A stretch of 64,000 nt of DNA from Maricaulaceae bacterium EIL42A08 (GTDB taxonomy: Bacteria > Pseudomonadota > Alphaproteobacteria > Caulobacterales > Maricaulaceae), in assembly GCA_024178355.1 (NCBI GenBank), contig JAMZNZ010000001.1, forward strand, positions 372,001-436,000, in the 5' to 3' direction. The notes below the pieces were generated by a model. It saw nothing but the letters and a program-made list of their open reading frames with translations, had not been told where the DNA came from and searched no databases. Position numbers and translations under genes: made by a program. Of this stretch, positions 45,535-54,363 are shown piece after piece. Position 1 is the stretch's first letter. The number at the start of each line of letters is the position of its first letter.

Positions 45535-46230
45535 TTACCAATCCATACGATCGCCAGTATAATCAAAAAATGGAGGAGGCAGCTCCGGTTTCATTGTATC
45601 AATAATAGGCAAAAGGGCCTGCGCACTCTCATCGGGCGTCATCGGGCCCGTAAACCCATTCATACGGGTTTGTACATGACCTGGCCGCAAACAAGCGAAT
45701 GCTATGCCTTTCTCATAAAACTCGTGCGCGGCTAGATGCACAGCAAAGTTCAGTGCAGCCTTGGAAAGCCCATAAGCGAAGCGCCCCATCGCAGCCTTAT
45801 CAAACGTGCCAAGGAGGCTTGATATTGTTGCTACTCGAGGGTTTTCTGATTCTGAAAGAAAAGGTAGCGCACTCTCAATCACCCGAACCGCTCCGAGAGC
45901 GTTTACATTAAATACGTCAAGCGCTTGCTCGCAATCCTGTCCTAGGATGCCTGTTTTCTTAGGCCCATTTATTCCGCCATTATTGATAAGAACATCTATA
46001 GGCCCTGGATCGAGGTCTTGAAGTTTTTGTTTTATATCACCAGCCCGTAAATCGAAGGCACATAGCTGAACCCGATCACGATTCTGATCTTGGAGCTCGA
46101 CAAGCTCCGCAGGTGGATTACCCCGATAATTACCCACGAGCTGGCCGCCCCGAGCAACATGAGCTCTCGATAAGGCAAGACCTATTCCACGGCTTGCGCC
46201 GGTTACCATCCATCGCTCAGAAATTCCCAT
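45535..46230 (-). CDS. SDR-family oxidoreductase
   Basis: A 231-residue SDR with cofactor loop VTGASRGIGLALS, NNGGINGP in place of NNAG, catalytic Ser in ATISSLLG, and YGLSKAAL with Tyr and Lys. The ATG at 46230 overlaps the PhyH stop (TGATG) and follows GGAGG. Base composition is lower in G+C than the core genes. It probably acts with the PhyH protein on one substrate. Confidence 0.85.
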   Translation of the reverse strand: MGISERWMVTGASRGIGLALSRAHVARGGQLVGNYRGNPPAELVELQDQNRDRVQLCAFDLRAGDIKQKLQDLDPGPIDVLINNGGINGPKKTGILGQDCEQALDVFNVNALGAVRVIESALPFLSESENPRVATISSLLGTFDKAAMGRFAYGLSKAALNFAVHLAAHEFYEKGIAFACLRPGHVQTRMNGFTGPMTPDESAQALLPIIDTMKPELPPPFFDYTGDRMDW

Positions 46231-46985
46231 CACACCTCCAGAGGAAACGCTAGAATATCGCTTGGGTCCGCTAGTGCATCCGGAATTGCAATGCTGCGCT
46301 TACACAGGCGGACAGCAACTCCCAGCCTGGGCTCGAGCCCCACGTGAGGAAGGCTTCTGTGAAGCAGGGCTGAGTGGAATATAAGAAAACTTGCCTTGGA
46401 CATTGGCACCGGACGGCGGTTCGCGACCAAAAAGTCTGGCATGTCCTTGAGCAGATGCTCCTCCGGTGGACGTTTATGGAACGGGCGAACGTCGCGCTCA
46501 AAGTCCGGAATCGAACGATGGGTTCCAGGGAGCACCTCGAGCATTCCCGTCTGCGACCCTATCTCGGTAAGTGCAATGAGCACAGAAAAGTGTGTTTCGA
46601 TCTCACCAAGTTGAATATCTTCTGCATTCATGTCGTAAAAATGCTTGTCGTGATGCCAGGGAATTTCACCGCTACCCTCACCCTTCCAGAATAGTCGACT
46701 CCGCCAGATCAGGAGGTCGGCCCCGCACAACCGGGAAATAGCCTCTTTCAAAGCGCAATCACCCAGAATGGCCCGGACGGTTGGATTGTGAATGTGTGGA
46801 TTATGTCGGTCTGTGTTGTCCGGAGCTTTGTCGACATCAATTGGATCAAGCAATTCCGGGTTGGCGAGAGGTAATGGCGCGCTGTAGCCAAGTACGTCAA
46901 AGGCGTCTCGTTCCAACAGCTCAGCACGTCTGAGCCCAACTCGAGATGCTGGCAATGAAATATGGAGGCTGTTATCTGTTGCCAT
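46230..46985 (-). CDS. Phytanoyl-CoA dioxygenase (PhyH) family protein
   Basis: A 251-residue Fe(II)/2-oxoglutarate oxygenase-like protein. The iron site is readable as H-x-D in PWHHDKHFYD with a distal His in FHSALLHRSLPH; LEVLPGTHRSIPD is typical of PhyH proteins. It could hydroxylate a lipid, amino acid or sugar-linked substrate. It leads a two-gene operon with the SDR, which could oxidise the new hydroxyl group (inference). Confidence 0.8.
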   Translation of the reverse strand: MATDNSLHISLPASRVGLRRAELLERDAFDVLGYSAPLPLANPELLDPIDVDKAPDNTDRHNPHIHNPTVRAILGDCALKEAISRLCGADLLIWRSRLFWKGEGSGEIPWHHDKHFYDMNAEDIQLGEIETHFSVLIALTEIGSQTGMLEVLPGTHRSIPDFERDVRPFHKRPPEEHLLKDMPDFLVANRRPVPMSKASFLIFHSALLHRSLPHVGLEPRLGVAVRLCKRSIAIPDALADPSDILAFPLEV

Positions 46986-47044
46986 ATTGTTTTTTTCCTC
47001 AAGCAGCGCCGTCAGTCAAGCAGACCGAATAAGGGATAATTTCT

Positions 47045-47776
47045 ATGGAGACCGCACCAAAGATTGATTTTTCTGTAATCGGTGCTCAAAAGTCCGGCAC
47101 CACTGCGCTCCGTTACTTTTTATCGCTTCACCCGGAGATTGGGGTTACAGACCGCGAACCACATTATTTCGATCACGGCTATAAACGCGACCGGCCGAGA
47201 GAATTTGACACCTATTACCGATTTTTTGGAGAAGAGCGGCTCAGTCGAAAGATGACTGGTGATGTCACACCGATTTATCTTTACATGCCTGGCTGCCTTG
47301 AGCGTATGAGAGCGTTCAACGCGAATATGAAGATAGTCGTCTTGCTACGAGATCCGGCCGATCGTGCACATTCTCAGTGGGTTATGCAAATCGAGAAAGG
47401 AGAAGAAAATAGGCCTTTCTTGCACGCACTGCTCAACGAACGCGCCCACTTTCTTGCACACGGCCCTGATCGGGTGGTGTCATATGCCCAACGCGGTTTT
47501 TATGCGGCGCAACTGGAAAACCTGTTCCAGCTTTTTCCAAGATCGCAGTGTCTGATACTCAGAACGGAGGACCTTCTCAAGGATCATACGGCTACATTGA
47601 AATCGGTATTCAAATTCCTTGGCGTCGATGAAACCCCAAGCCCATTTCCCGAGCCAAAAATGGTACATAGCCGCGCAGGAAGGTGGAGACTTTCACCAAT
47701 AGAACGGGCATTACTGAAAGGGCTCTACACAGAAGATCAGAAGCGATTGGAGCAGCTAATTGGCTGGCGTTTTTAA
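47045..47776 (+). CDS. Sulfotransferase (heparan N-sulfotransferase type)
   Basis: The 243-residue protein has the 5'-phosphosulfate loop VIGAQKSGTTALRYFL at residues 11-26 and the 3'-phosphate site IVVLLRDPADRAHSQW near residue 100, which together bind PAPS. Family members sulfate glycans. Divergent from the PhyH gene, it has lower G+C than housekeeping genes. GGGATAATTTCT precedes the ATG. A sulfated surface polysaccharide is the likely product class. Confidence 0.88.
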   Translation: METAPKIDFSVIGAQKSGTTALRYFLSLHPEIGVTDREPHYFDHGYKRDRPREFDTYYRFFGEERLSRKMTGDVTPIYLYMPGCLERMRAFNANMKIVVLLRDPADRAHSQWVMQIEKGEENRPFLHALLNERAHFLAHGPDRVVSYAQRGFYAAQLENLFQLFPRSQCLILRTEDLLKDHTATLKSVFKFLGVDETPSPFPEPKMVHSRAGRWRLSPIERALLKGLYTEDQKRLEQLIGWRF

Positions 47777-47777
47777 A

Positions 47778-47815
47778 GCGAAGGGGATTGAAGCTACTTC
47801 TTCACACCCCTTCGC
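47778..47815. terminator. 9-bp hairpin between convergent genes
   Basis: GCGAAGGGG (47778-47786) and CCCCTTCGC (47807-47815) pair perfectly around a 20-base loop, between the sulfotransferase stop and the surface-protein stop. No T-run follows on the plus strand; TTTAAAA lies on the other side and would serve the minus strand. Probably a bidirectional terminator. Confidence 0.5.
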
Positions 47816-47851
47816 ACCTGCAATCACCGGCCATAAACGCCAAAACAGCTG

Positions 47852-49027
47852 TTAGCCTTCCTCGCTACCTTCGAGCTCTGACAAACGTTCCTCGAGTTGG
47901 GCGATGTAGATGTGGGCGTGCTCGATCTCGTTGAGCATACGGCCAACCATTTCGGTCAGGTTGAACGGCTCATTCTCGTAAGTTGGCCCGACATTTGGCA
48001 GATAACCATTGGCCCACATTAGCTCAGCACGCTCATCAATTGGCATAAGGTCGTACCCGTCATCAAACACTGCGTCACAACCAGTGCCGCAAGTTGTGCC
48101 AGAGGTTGTCACGGTACCAGAGAAGACGGCATTGCCAGTAGTCTCATCGACCGAAAATACATTCACTCCAGCGTTACGATCTCGCAAAACAAATGACGTA
48201 CCACCGGATAGCGACCAGACAGGACCAGGGCTCGACGCTGCTGTGTTCTCAAAAAGTATCCGCGGTCGCCCATTATTGGACAAAACCAGAAGATTCCGGT
48301 TCTGTGTTGAGGCATTGGTTTCTTCGATTAATAACGGCCCATTACCATCAGAGGAATACACATGGAGTGCAGGCGCTGCTCCTTCCGGACCACTACCGGT
48401 AGCATTGGCTATATTGATACCGACATCACCATCAGATGAAATCGTAAGCGCGTCAGTATCCGCTCCTGGGCGAATCTTAAATGGGATCGCACTGCCGTTG
48501 GTCACGTCGCGAATGAAGAAGTTCGCCTCGTTGGCGGCGATGTCATAAACCTGAGGCGTGAAGCCGCTGGAGCCGTCCTGCTCAAGGCGCAAGGTTGGCG
48601 TGTTGCCTGTCACCATGTGCAGGTCCACCACCGGGTTAGCTGTCCCGATACCGACATCGGAGTCTGCTTCGACGTAAAGAGCGTTAGCGCGAGCACCAGC
48701 TTCAATGCGGAACGGTATGCGTCCAGTGTCAGAATCCTCAATCGCAAGGTAGTTCGCACCACCGTTGCTGGAGTCGTTCGCCACTATCCGCCAGTCATTG
48801 CTCGGGAAGCTGGCAGAAGTCGACGTATCGTTGAAGTGGATACGCAGATTGTTTTCTTTCAGACGCAGCGTGTCGAAGCCGAAGTTTTCACCATTCACGC
48901 AGTCACTGCCGATACAGGCGCTGAAGGTGACGATCAGGTCATCGTTGATGACTTGATCGGCATGGGCTGTTGAAGCGGCCCAGGCGGCCAGAAGGGCGGC
49001 ACCTGCCAGAAGCTTGAGTTTGCGCAT
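47852..49027 (-). CDS. Exported fibre-like surface protein
   Basis: A 391-residue protein with a signal peptide (MRKLKLLAGAALLAAWAASTAHA). The body has repeats of the type VGIGTANPVVDLHM, LRLEQDGSSGF and FKIRPGADTDALTISSDGDVGI, as seen in trimeric phage tail fibres and surface beta-prism stalks. It ends in a coiled coil (NEIEHAHIYIAQLEERLSELEG) and has two Cys pairs (ACIGSDC and CGTGC). There is no S74 autoprotease/chaperone domain. The ATG at 49027 follows GGGGACAG. Probably a trimeric secreted stalk. Confidence 0.65.
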   Translation of the reverse strand: MRKLKLLAGAALLAAWAASTAHADQVINDDLIVTFSACIGSDCVNGENFGFDTLRLKENNLRIHFNDTSTSASFPSNDWRIVANDSSNGGANYLAIEDSDTGRIPFRIEAGARANALYVEADSDVGIGTANPVVDLHMVTGNTPTLRLEQDGSSGFTPQVYDIAANEANFFIRDVTNGSAIPFKIRPGADTDALTISSDGDVGINIANATGSGPEGAAPALHVYSSDGNGPLLIEETNASTQNRNLLVLSNNGRPRILFENTAASSPGPVWSLSGGTSFVLRDRNAGVNVFSVDETTGNAVFSGTVTTSGTTCGTGCDAVFDDGYDLMPIDERAELMWANGYLPNVGPTYENEPFNLTEMVGRMLNEIEHAHIYIAQLEERLSELEGSEEG

Positions 49028-49118
49028 TTTACTGTCCCCGTAATTAAACCAGCCTGCCAGCCGGCGCATGCGAATGAATTAGCCTGTTTGTGTTGCGCTC
49101 ATGTAAAGCGCCGATGCG

Positions 49119-49592
49119 TTAGTCACTGCCTTCAGTCACCTCAGGATCAAAGGGCGTGATGCGCCCATTGACTACCTGAAACCGGCCGTTCTGAGATACG
49201 CCGACGAGCGGTGCGCGCGAAACGCCATCACGCCCGTTACTACCCGCAGCCGGAAGATTGGCGCGCGACTGACGCTGCTGCGTTGCCGCGGTGATTTCGT
49301 AGGTGTAGCGACCATCAACCACGGTGCCATGGTCACCCAGCCGGAAGGTGGGCGCGACACGGGCGGAAAACACCTGTCCCTCATAGCCCTCAGGTCCGGA
49401 TACGCGAAGCGTGAAGTTTGAAAGCCCAGATTGCGGTGTAAAGCTGAGTCGGGTTCCTGAAAAACGCTCCTGGAATGCCTGCCCTATCGTAGCTCGTTCA
49501 TCTTGAGCACGCTCGACACTGGCAGACGCCAGACCGGTCGGACCGACAAGACCTAGGGCTAGAAAAGCAGAAGCAAGAAACATCGTTTTCAT
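49119..49592 (-). CDS. Exported hypothetical protein
   Basis: A 157-residue protein with a signal peptide ending LASASVERA. The body is predicted beta-rich: LSFTPQSGLSNFTLRVSGPEGYEGQVFSA, then GTVVDGRYTYEITAAT and a Gly/Asn-rich tail. No enzyme motif. It is about 90 bases upstream of the fibre-like gene on the same strand, and its beta-sandwich look suggests a partner or chaperone (inference). Confidence 0.6.
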   Translation of the reverse strand: MKTMFLASAFLALGLVGPTGLASASVERAQDERATIGQAFQERFSGTRLSFTPQSGLSNFTLRVSGPEGYEGQVFSARVAPTFRLGDHGTVVDGRYTYEITAATQQRQSRANLPAAGSNGRDGVSRAPLVGVSQNGRFQVVNGRITPFDPEVTEGSD

Positions 49593-49711
49593 TGGAAAAC
49601 CCTACTCAAGTTAAATGAATTAAACAACTGTCATTTCGCCACAGGATCGCGTTTTAAGCGCACGTGCTGAAAATGCACGTAGAGCGGCAATAAGACAACC
49701 ACATCGCCGCT

Positions 49712-50287
49712 TCAGTCGGTGCAGCGAAAACTGCCTACGTCTGTAATGACATAGTCCAGGCGCTGATCCAATACGTCGGTTGGCACGCGGCGCACACGCT
49801 GAGCCTCAAACGCCAGACCGACCGCTACGACCGGGCCCTCTTTGCGCAACGCTGCGAGCGTGCGGTCGTAAAATCCACCCCCATAGCCCAGCCGACGCCC
49901 AGTCTCGTCAAAGGCCAGGAGCGGCACCAGAACCAGCGAGGGCTTGAGCACGGCGGCTTTGGCTGGAGGGGCCTTCACACCGAACGCCGCGGCTTCAAGC
50001 TCATCGCCAGGACTGAAGGCGCGAAAGCTCAGAGGCTCTGATTTGCCGTCAACGCGTGGCAGAGCCAAACGCGCCTGCTCGCAATGGAAGGTCTCAAGCA
50101 ACGGCGTTGGGTCGATCTCGTCACCGATGGGCGAGTAGCCAGCGACCACGCTGTGGAGCGCCGGCCATATCTCATCGGGGAAATGACTGACCAGCGCGCG
50201 TGCCGCCTCCAGATGGGCGGCGAAGGCCGCTGCGCGGGCCCGCTTGGCCTTGGCTCGCAGCCGGTTTTTGCGCCAGCGCGTCAGCAT
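49712..50287 (-). CDS. fau: 5-formyltetrahydrofolate cyclo-ligase
   Basis: A 191-residue enzyme converting 5-formyl-THF to methenyl-THF. GYGGGFYDRTLAAL and VVPLLAFDETGRRLG are the family signatures, with basic N-terminal KNRLRAKAKRARA. It lies downstream of 6S RNA and zapA in the conserved order zapA-ssrS-fau. It is probably read from the 6S transcript as well. Confidence 0.93.
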   Translation of the reverse strand: MLTRWRKNRLRAKAKRARAAAFAAHLEAARALVSHFPDEIWPALHSVVAGYSPIGDEIDPTPLLETFHCEQARLALPRVDGKSEPLSFRAFSPGDELEAAAFGVKAPPAKAAVLKPSLVLVPLLAFDETGRRLGYGGGFYDRTLAALRKEGPVVAVGLAFEAQRVRRVPTDVLDQRLDYVITDVGSFRCTD

Positions 50288-50312
50288 GATTGAACCTGCA
50301 TGGGAGAGAGTG

Positions 50313-50477
50313 TGGCGGCGCCAAATGCGCCGTTGGTCGTTTTACACCCCTGCTGACCTGGATAACCAGGTGGGCGCCGCGTGCAAGGGACCACGATCCC
50401 AAGCAGAGACAGCTCCCTCTCAGAGACGTAAGGTCGCCGGGTGGAATTGACCTGACGTACGCTCCAGCTACCGCCGA
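50313..50477 (-). ncRNA. ssrS: 6S RNA
   Basis: The gap between zapA and fau is the usual site of 6S RNA. On the minus strand it contains TTGCACGCGGCGCCCACCTG followed by a CACCTG/CAGGT hairpin and GGGGTGTAAAACGACC, a stretch seen in alphaproteobacterial 6S RNAs. CGGCGG at the 5' side can pair with CCGCC at the 3' side, closing a rod of about 165 bases. TTGAGC about 17 bases before CATGTT may be its promoter. Ends are estimated. 6S RNA sequesters sigma-70 RNA polymerase. Confidence 0.7.
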
Positions 50478-50507
50478 GGTCGAACATGGTGCTGAACCGG
50501 TCCCGGC

Positions 50508-50897
50508 TCAAGCCCCGTCTCCAGCTGGATCGGCATGCGCGTCCGGATCGCTGGCTTCGACCAGCTTTTCCAGCTCCGCCGCAGCAGTCAGCATGGCTTC
50601 AGCCGCCCTCGCCCGATCAGCCCGCCGCCGGGCCTGAGCTTCGGACAACCGCCCCTTGGTATCCGACAGGCTTTCACGCAGCGTTTCGATCTCGCCCTGT
50701 GCTTCCTTGAGCTCATCAGCGACGATTAGAGACGCCATCAAGAGCAAGCGCAAATCCCCGATTTGGCCGACACGCTCAGCCAGCCCCCGCACATGGGTAT
50801 CGAGATGGCCCGCAAGCTCACGCAAGTAAGCCTGCTGGCCCTCTTCGCAGCCTATGGTAAACGGCCGACCATTGAGCGAGATTGTGACCTTGCTCAC
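50508..50897 (-). CDS. zapA: Cell division protein ZapA
   Basis: A 129-residue protein with the ZapA head domain VTISLNGRPFTIGCEEGQ and the helix LLLMASLIVADELKE, followed by a long coiled coil (residues 75-115). It binds FtsZ and bundles its filaments. It starts at GTG, six bases after the stop of the DUF4164 protein gene, and precedes 6S RNA. Confidence 0.92.
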   Translation of the reverse strand: MSKVTISLNGRPFTIGCEEGQQAYLRELAGHLDTHVRGLAERVGQIGDLRLLLMASLIVADELKEAQGEIETLRESLSDTKGRLSEAQARRRADRARAAEAMLTAAAELEKLVEASDPDAHADPAGDGA

Positions 50898-50903
50898 GCG
50901 CGC

Positions 50904-51212
50904 CTAGTCCTTCTGGCTCTCAAGGGTGGGTCCGGCAAGCTCAGCCATCGCTGCATCGACAGCCTGGGCGGCCGTTTCGACAGCATTCTCAAGTTCGGCT
51001 TCGCGGGCACGGGCCGCATCCAAAGCCGCGGCGAGGCGCGCTCGGTCCTCGTCGGTATCGTAGCTGGCATCTGCATCGCGACGTGCATCGTGAACCCGGC
51101 GTTTAAGCGTATTCATACGCACGCTCAGCCGCCCGATCGCGTCAGACAGCGCGGTCGCAGCCTCCTCGATCGGGTCCTCATCGGCAGGTGATGGCGTGTC
51201 TGATGCAATCAT
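50904..51212 (-). CDS. DUF4164 coiled-coil protein
   Basis: A 102-residue protein, MIASDTPSPADEDPIEEA, almost entirely helical with heptads (LSVRMNTLKRRVHDARRD; AREAELENAVETAAQ). The ATG at 51212 is preferred over an upstream open extension. It lies directly before zapA, an order common in alphaproteobacteria, which suggests a role linked to cell division (inference). Confidence 0.72.
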   Translation of the reverse strand: MIASDTPSPADEDPIEEAATALSDAIGRLSVRMNTLKRRVHDARRDADASYDTDEDRARLAAALDAARAREAELENAVETAAQAVDAAMAELAGPTLESQKD

Positions 51213-51427
51213 GCTTTTAAAATCAGCCTTTAGAGCGAAAAGTTCAAGCTCTATAAGAGACAGGACGTCGATAATGTCGACACCGAAGGCCTGTTCGCGT
51301 GCAGGCAATCTGCTGACACCAGTTACGTCCGCCTTAACCACGCCGTGTTATGGCTTTTATGAAGATTGATTTTGCTTTCAGGGGTGAGCTGGTATCACAC
51401 ACCATCCCGACTGCGGAGACAGGTTTG

Positions 51428-52777
51428 ATGACAAAGCGTTATTTTGGAACGGACGGCATTCGCGGGCGCACCAATGCTGGCAACATGACCGCTGAGATGG
51501 CGCTGCGGCTGGGTATGGCGGTGGCGCGTTACTTCAAACGTTCCGATGATCGTCGCCACACCGTGGTGATTGGCAAGGATACGCGCCTGTCCGGCTATAT
51601 GCTGGAGAACGCGCTCACCGCAGGCTTTACCAGCGCGGGCATGGATGTGAACCTGCTCGGCCCGCTTCCGACCCCGGCGGTGGCCACCTTGACCCAGTCG
51701 CTGCGCGCTGATTTGGGCGTGATGATCACGGCCTCGCACAACCCTTATGAAGACAACGGTATCAAGCTGTTCGGTCCGGACGGGTTCAAGCTGAATGATG
51801 CGGCTGAGCTGGAGATCGAAACGCTGATGGATAGCGATCCATCCGACGCACTCAGCCCGTCCCAGGAGATCGGTCGGGCCAAGCGCGTGGATGATGCTCA
51901 GGCTCGCTATATCGAAATCGTCAAGGCCACCTTCCCGCGCCATATGCGCCTTGCCGGATTGCGCCTAGTGGTCGATTGCGCCAACGGTGCTGCCTACAAG
52001 GTCGCGCCGCGCATCCTGTGGGAGCTGGGGGCCGACGTCATTCCGATCAATGACGGACCGGACGGCACAAATATCAATGAGGATTGCGGCGCTGTCGCTC
52101 CCGGCGGGCTGGCGACGCAGGTCCAGAAATACCGTGCCGATCTTGGCATTGCCCTTGATGGGGACGCAGACCGCCTGATCCTGTGCGATGAGCATGGCCG
52201 GATCATTGATGGCGACCAGCTTATTGGCCTGATTGCCCTGTCATGGAAAAAGAGCGGCAAGCTGACCGGCGGCAAGATCGTCACCACCGTGATGAGCAAT
52301 ATGGGTCTGGAGCAGACGCTGAACGCCAACGGAATTGAGCTTGAGCGGACCAATGTGGGTGACCGCTACGTGGTCGAAGCCATGCGCGCGGGCAACTACA
52401 ATATTGGCGGTGAGCAGTCTGGCCACATCGTTCTGACCGACTTTGCCACCACCGGCGATGCCCTTATCGCTGCGCTGCAGGTGTTGGCGCTTCTGGTGGA
52501 AGGCGACGCCCCGGCCAGCAAGCTCCTTAATGTTTTCACGCCCGCACCGCAGGTTTTGAAGAATGTGCGCTATCCGCTGGGCACCCGGCCGATGGAGACA
52601 GACAGCGTGAAGGCCGCGATTGCAGACGCTGAAAGCGCGCTTGAAGGTAAGGGCCGATTGCTTGTCCGCGCTTCGGGGACCGAGCCTGTGATCCGCGTCA
52701 TGGCAGAAGGTGAGCGCAAGCTCGTCAATCCAGCGGTGGACTCCGTTTGCAAAGCGCTTGAAAACGCCGGGTCATGA
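51428..52777 (+). CDS. glmM: Phosphoglucosamine mutase
   Basis: The 449-residue enzyme interconverts glucosamine-6- and -1-phosphate for UDP-GlcNAc synthesis. [18 protein letters not shown] at the start, phosphoserine Ser103 in [13 protein letters not shown], metal loop DGDADRLI, sugar loop GGEQSGH and phosphate loop [12 protein letters not shown] are all present. The start at 51428 is set by family alignment. It overlaps the NUDIX gene by four bases. Confidence 0.97.
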   Translation: MTKRYFGTDGIRGRTNAGNMTAEMALRLGMAVARYFKRSDDRRHTVVIGKDTRLSGYMLENALTAGFTSAGMDVNLLGPLPTPAVATLTQSLRADLGVMITASHNPYEDNGIKLFGPDGFKLNDAAELEIETLMDSDPSDALSPSQEIGRAKRVDDAQARYIEIVKATFPRHMRLAGLRLVVDCANGAAYKVAPRILWELGADVIPINDGPDGTNINEDCGAVAPGGLATQVQKYRADLGIALDGDADRLILCDEHGRIIDGDQLIGLIALSWKKSGKLTGGKIVTTVMSNMGLEQTLNANGIELERTNVGDRYVVEAMRAGNYNIGGEQSGHIVLTDFATTGDALIAALQVLALLVEGDAPASKLLNVFTPAPQVLKNVRYPLGTRPMETDSVKAAIADAESALEGKGRLLVRASGTEPVIRVMAEGERKLVNPAVDSVCKALENAGS

Positions 52778-53331
52778 GCGACTTCAAGGATCCAGAACGC
52801 CCATGGACGGTTTTAAAGAGCACGCTCGTCCACGACGGTTCGCCCTGGATCAAGGTCTTCCAGGACAAGATTGAAACCGGCACCGGCAAAGTCGTTGACG
52901 ATTTTCACCGGGTTGAAGCGATGGACTTCGCCCTCGTCTTTGCGCGCACCACCGATGGCAAGATCATCATGCTGCGCCAGTGGCGCCAGGGTCCGCGGCG
53001 CTTCGCGCTCAGTTTTCCTGGCGGCCATGTGGAGGCGGGCGAAGACCCCGCAAAAGCCGCGATGCGTGAGCTGACCGAGGAAAGCGGGTTCAGCGCTACG
53101 TCGGTCAGACCGCTCGGACGCTTCTGCATGCATTCCAATTTCGGCGTGGGATGGGGGAATTTCTTCCTGGCTGAAGGCGTCAGCGGCAGCGCCAATCGCG
53201 ATTCGGATGATCTGGAAACAGCGGTCGTTCACACGCTGACGACCGAGGCGCTAGAGCGTGCACTTGGCAATGGCGAGATCGTGACAGTACACGACGCGCT
53301 GTGCGCGCGACTGGCCATTGCTGCGGAATAA
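52774..53331 (+). CDS. NUDIX hydrolase
   Basis: A 185-residue protein with a complete Nudix box, [20 protein letters not shown] followed by SGF (residues 88-110), which binds the metal and hydrolyses nucleoside diphosphates linked to X. The N-terminal strands include [19 protein letters not shown]-ribose or nucleotide-sugar hydrolysis is possible. It is coupled to glmM by an ATGA overlap. Confidence 0.88.
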   Translation: MSDFKDPERPWTVLKSTLVHDGSPWIKVFQDKIETGTGKVVDDFHRVEAMDFALVFARTTDGKIIMLRQWRQGPRRFALSFPGGHVEAGEDPAKAAMRELTEESGFSATSVRPLGRFCMHSNFGVGWGNFFLAEGVSGSANRDSDDLETAVVHTLTTEALERALGNGEIVTVHDALCARLAIAAE

Positions 53332-53343
53332 CCGCCCAGATCG

Positions 53344-54324
53344 CTAGAGCTTCCAAGCGACCTTGTGGAAGCGCCAGGCATCCTCAATGATTTGCTCGAT
53401 ATCTGAGCGTTTTGGATCAAAGCCGAGCATCTCTCTCGCGTAGCTGATGTCAGCTGACAGGATTGGTGCATCGCCTGGCCGGCGCGGGTGAACGTCATAG
53501 GGTGGCTTGAGACCCGTGACTTTTTCGACCGCCTGGAGAACCTCCAAGACCGATGCCCCATGACCGGTGCCCAGATTGGCGATCAGCTTGCGCTCGCCTG
53601 CCAGCAATTTATCCAGCGCAGCAAGGTGGGCGTCGGCCAGATCCATCACGTGGACATAGTCACGGATGCAGGTACCATCGCGGGTGCCGTAATCGGTCCC
53701 GAACAGCTTCATTTGCCCGCCAATCCCGGCCGCGGCTTTCAGCGCGTTGGGGATCAAGTGTGTTTCAGGATCATGCTCCTCGCCGATCTCACCGTCAGGG
53801 CTGGCACCGGCCGCATTGAAATAACGCAGGGCCGCATAGCGGACGCCATCAACCAGTGCGACATTGTCCAGGAGCTGCTCCACCGAGCGCTTGGTCTGAC
53901 CGTAGACGCTCACCGGTTTGCAGCTTTCCAGTTCGGTGATCGGGACGATTTCCGGCTCACCATAGACCGCGCAGGTAGACGAGAAGACGAGCGGCTTCAT
54001 CCCCGCCCGCTCCATCGCGCCAAGAAGCGTGACCACACCTGACACGTTGTTTTCCCAGAAGCGCAGCGGAAAACGCTGCCCCTCGCCAACCTCGATATTG
54101 GCCGCAAAATGCATCACGGCATCAGGCGCATGCGCTTCAAACGCTTTGTCCAGGTCATCGGGGGAGCGGATGTCGCCGCGCACCAGGGGCCCCCATTTGA
54201 CCGCATGCTCATGACCGGCTGAAAGATTATCGAACACCACCGGGGTATCACCACGCGCGGCAAGCGCCTTGCAAACATGCGCGCCGATATAGCCTGCACC
54301 ACCAACGACCAGAATTGTTGCCAT
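53344..54324 (-). CDS. galE: UDP-glucose 4-epimerase
   Basis: The 326-residue enzyme has the NAD loop VVGGAGYIGAHVCKAL, the SSTCAVYGEPE region and the Tyr-Lys pair in VYGQTKRSVEQLL. RYFNAAGASPDGEIGEEHDPETHLIP is diagnostic of GalE. It provides UDP-galactose for the glycan genes on either side. Confidence 0.94.
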   Translation of the reverse strand: MATILVVGGAGYIGAHVCKALAARGDTPVVFDNLSAGHEHAVKWGPLVRGDIRSPDDLDKAFEAHAPDAVMHFAANIEVGEGQRFPLRFWENNVSGVVTLLGAMERAGMKPLVFSSTCAVYGEPEIVPITELESCKPVSVYGQTKRSVEQLLDNVALVDGVRYAALRYFNAAGASPDGEIGEEHDPETHLIPNALKAAAGIGGQMKLFGTDYGTRDGTCIRDYVHVMDLADAHLAALDKLLAGERKLIANLGTGHGASVLEVLQAVEKVTGLKPPYDVHPRRPGDAPILSADISYAREMLGFDPKRSDIEQIIEDAWRFHKVAWKL

Positions 54325-54363
54325 TATTGCATCCCCAAATGCGTTATCTGCCCTGCGCCGCGT

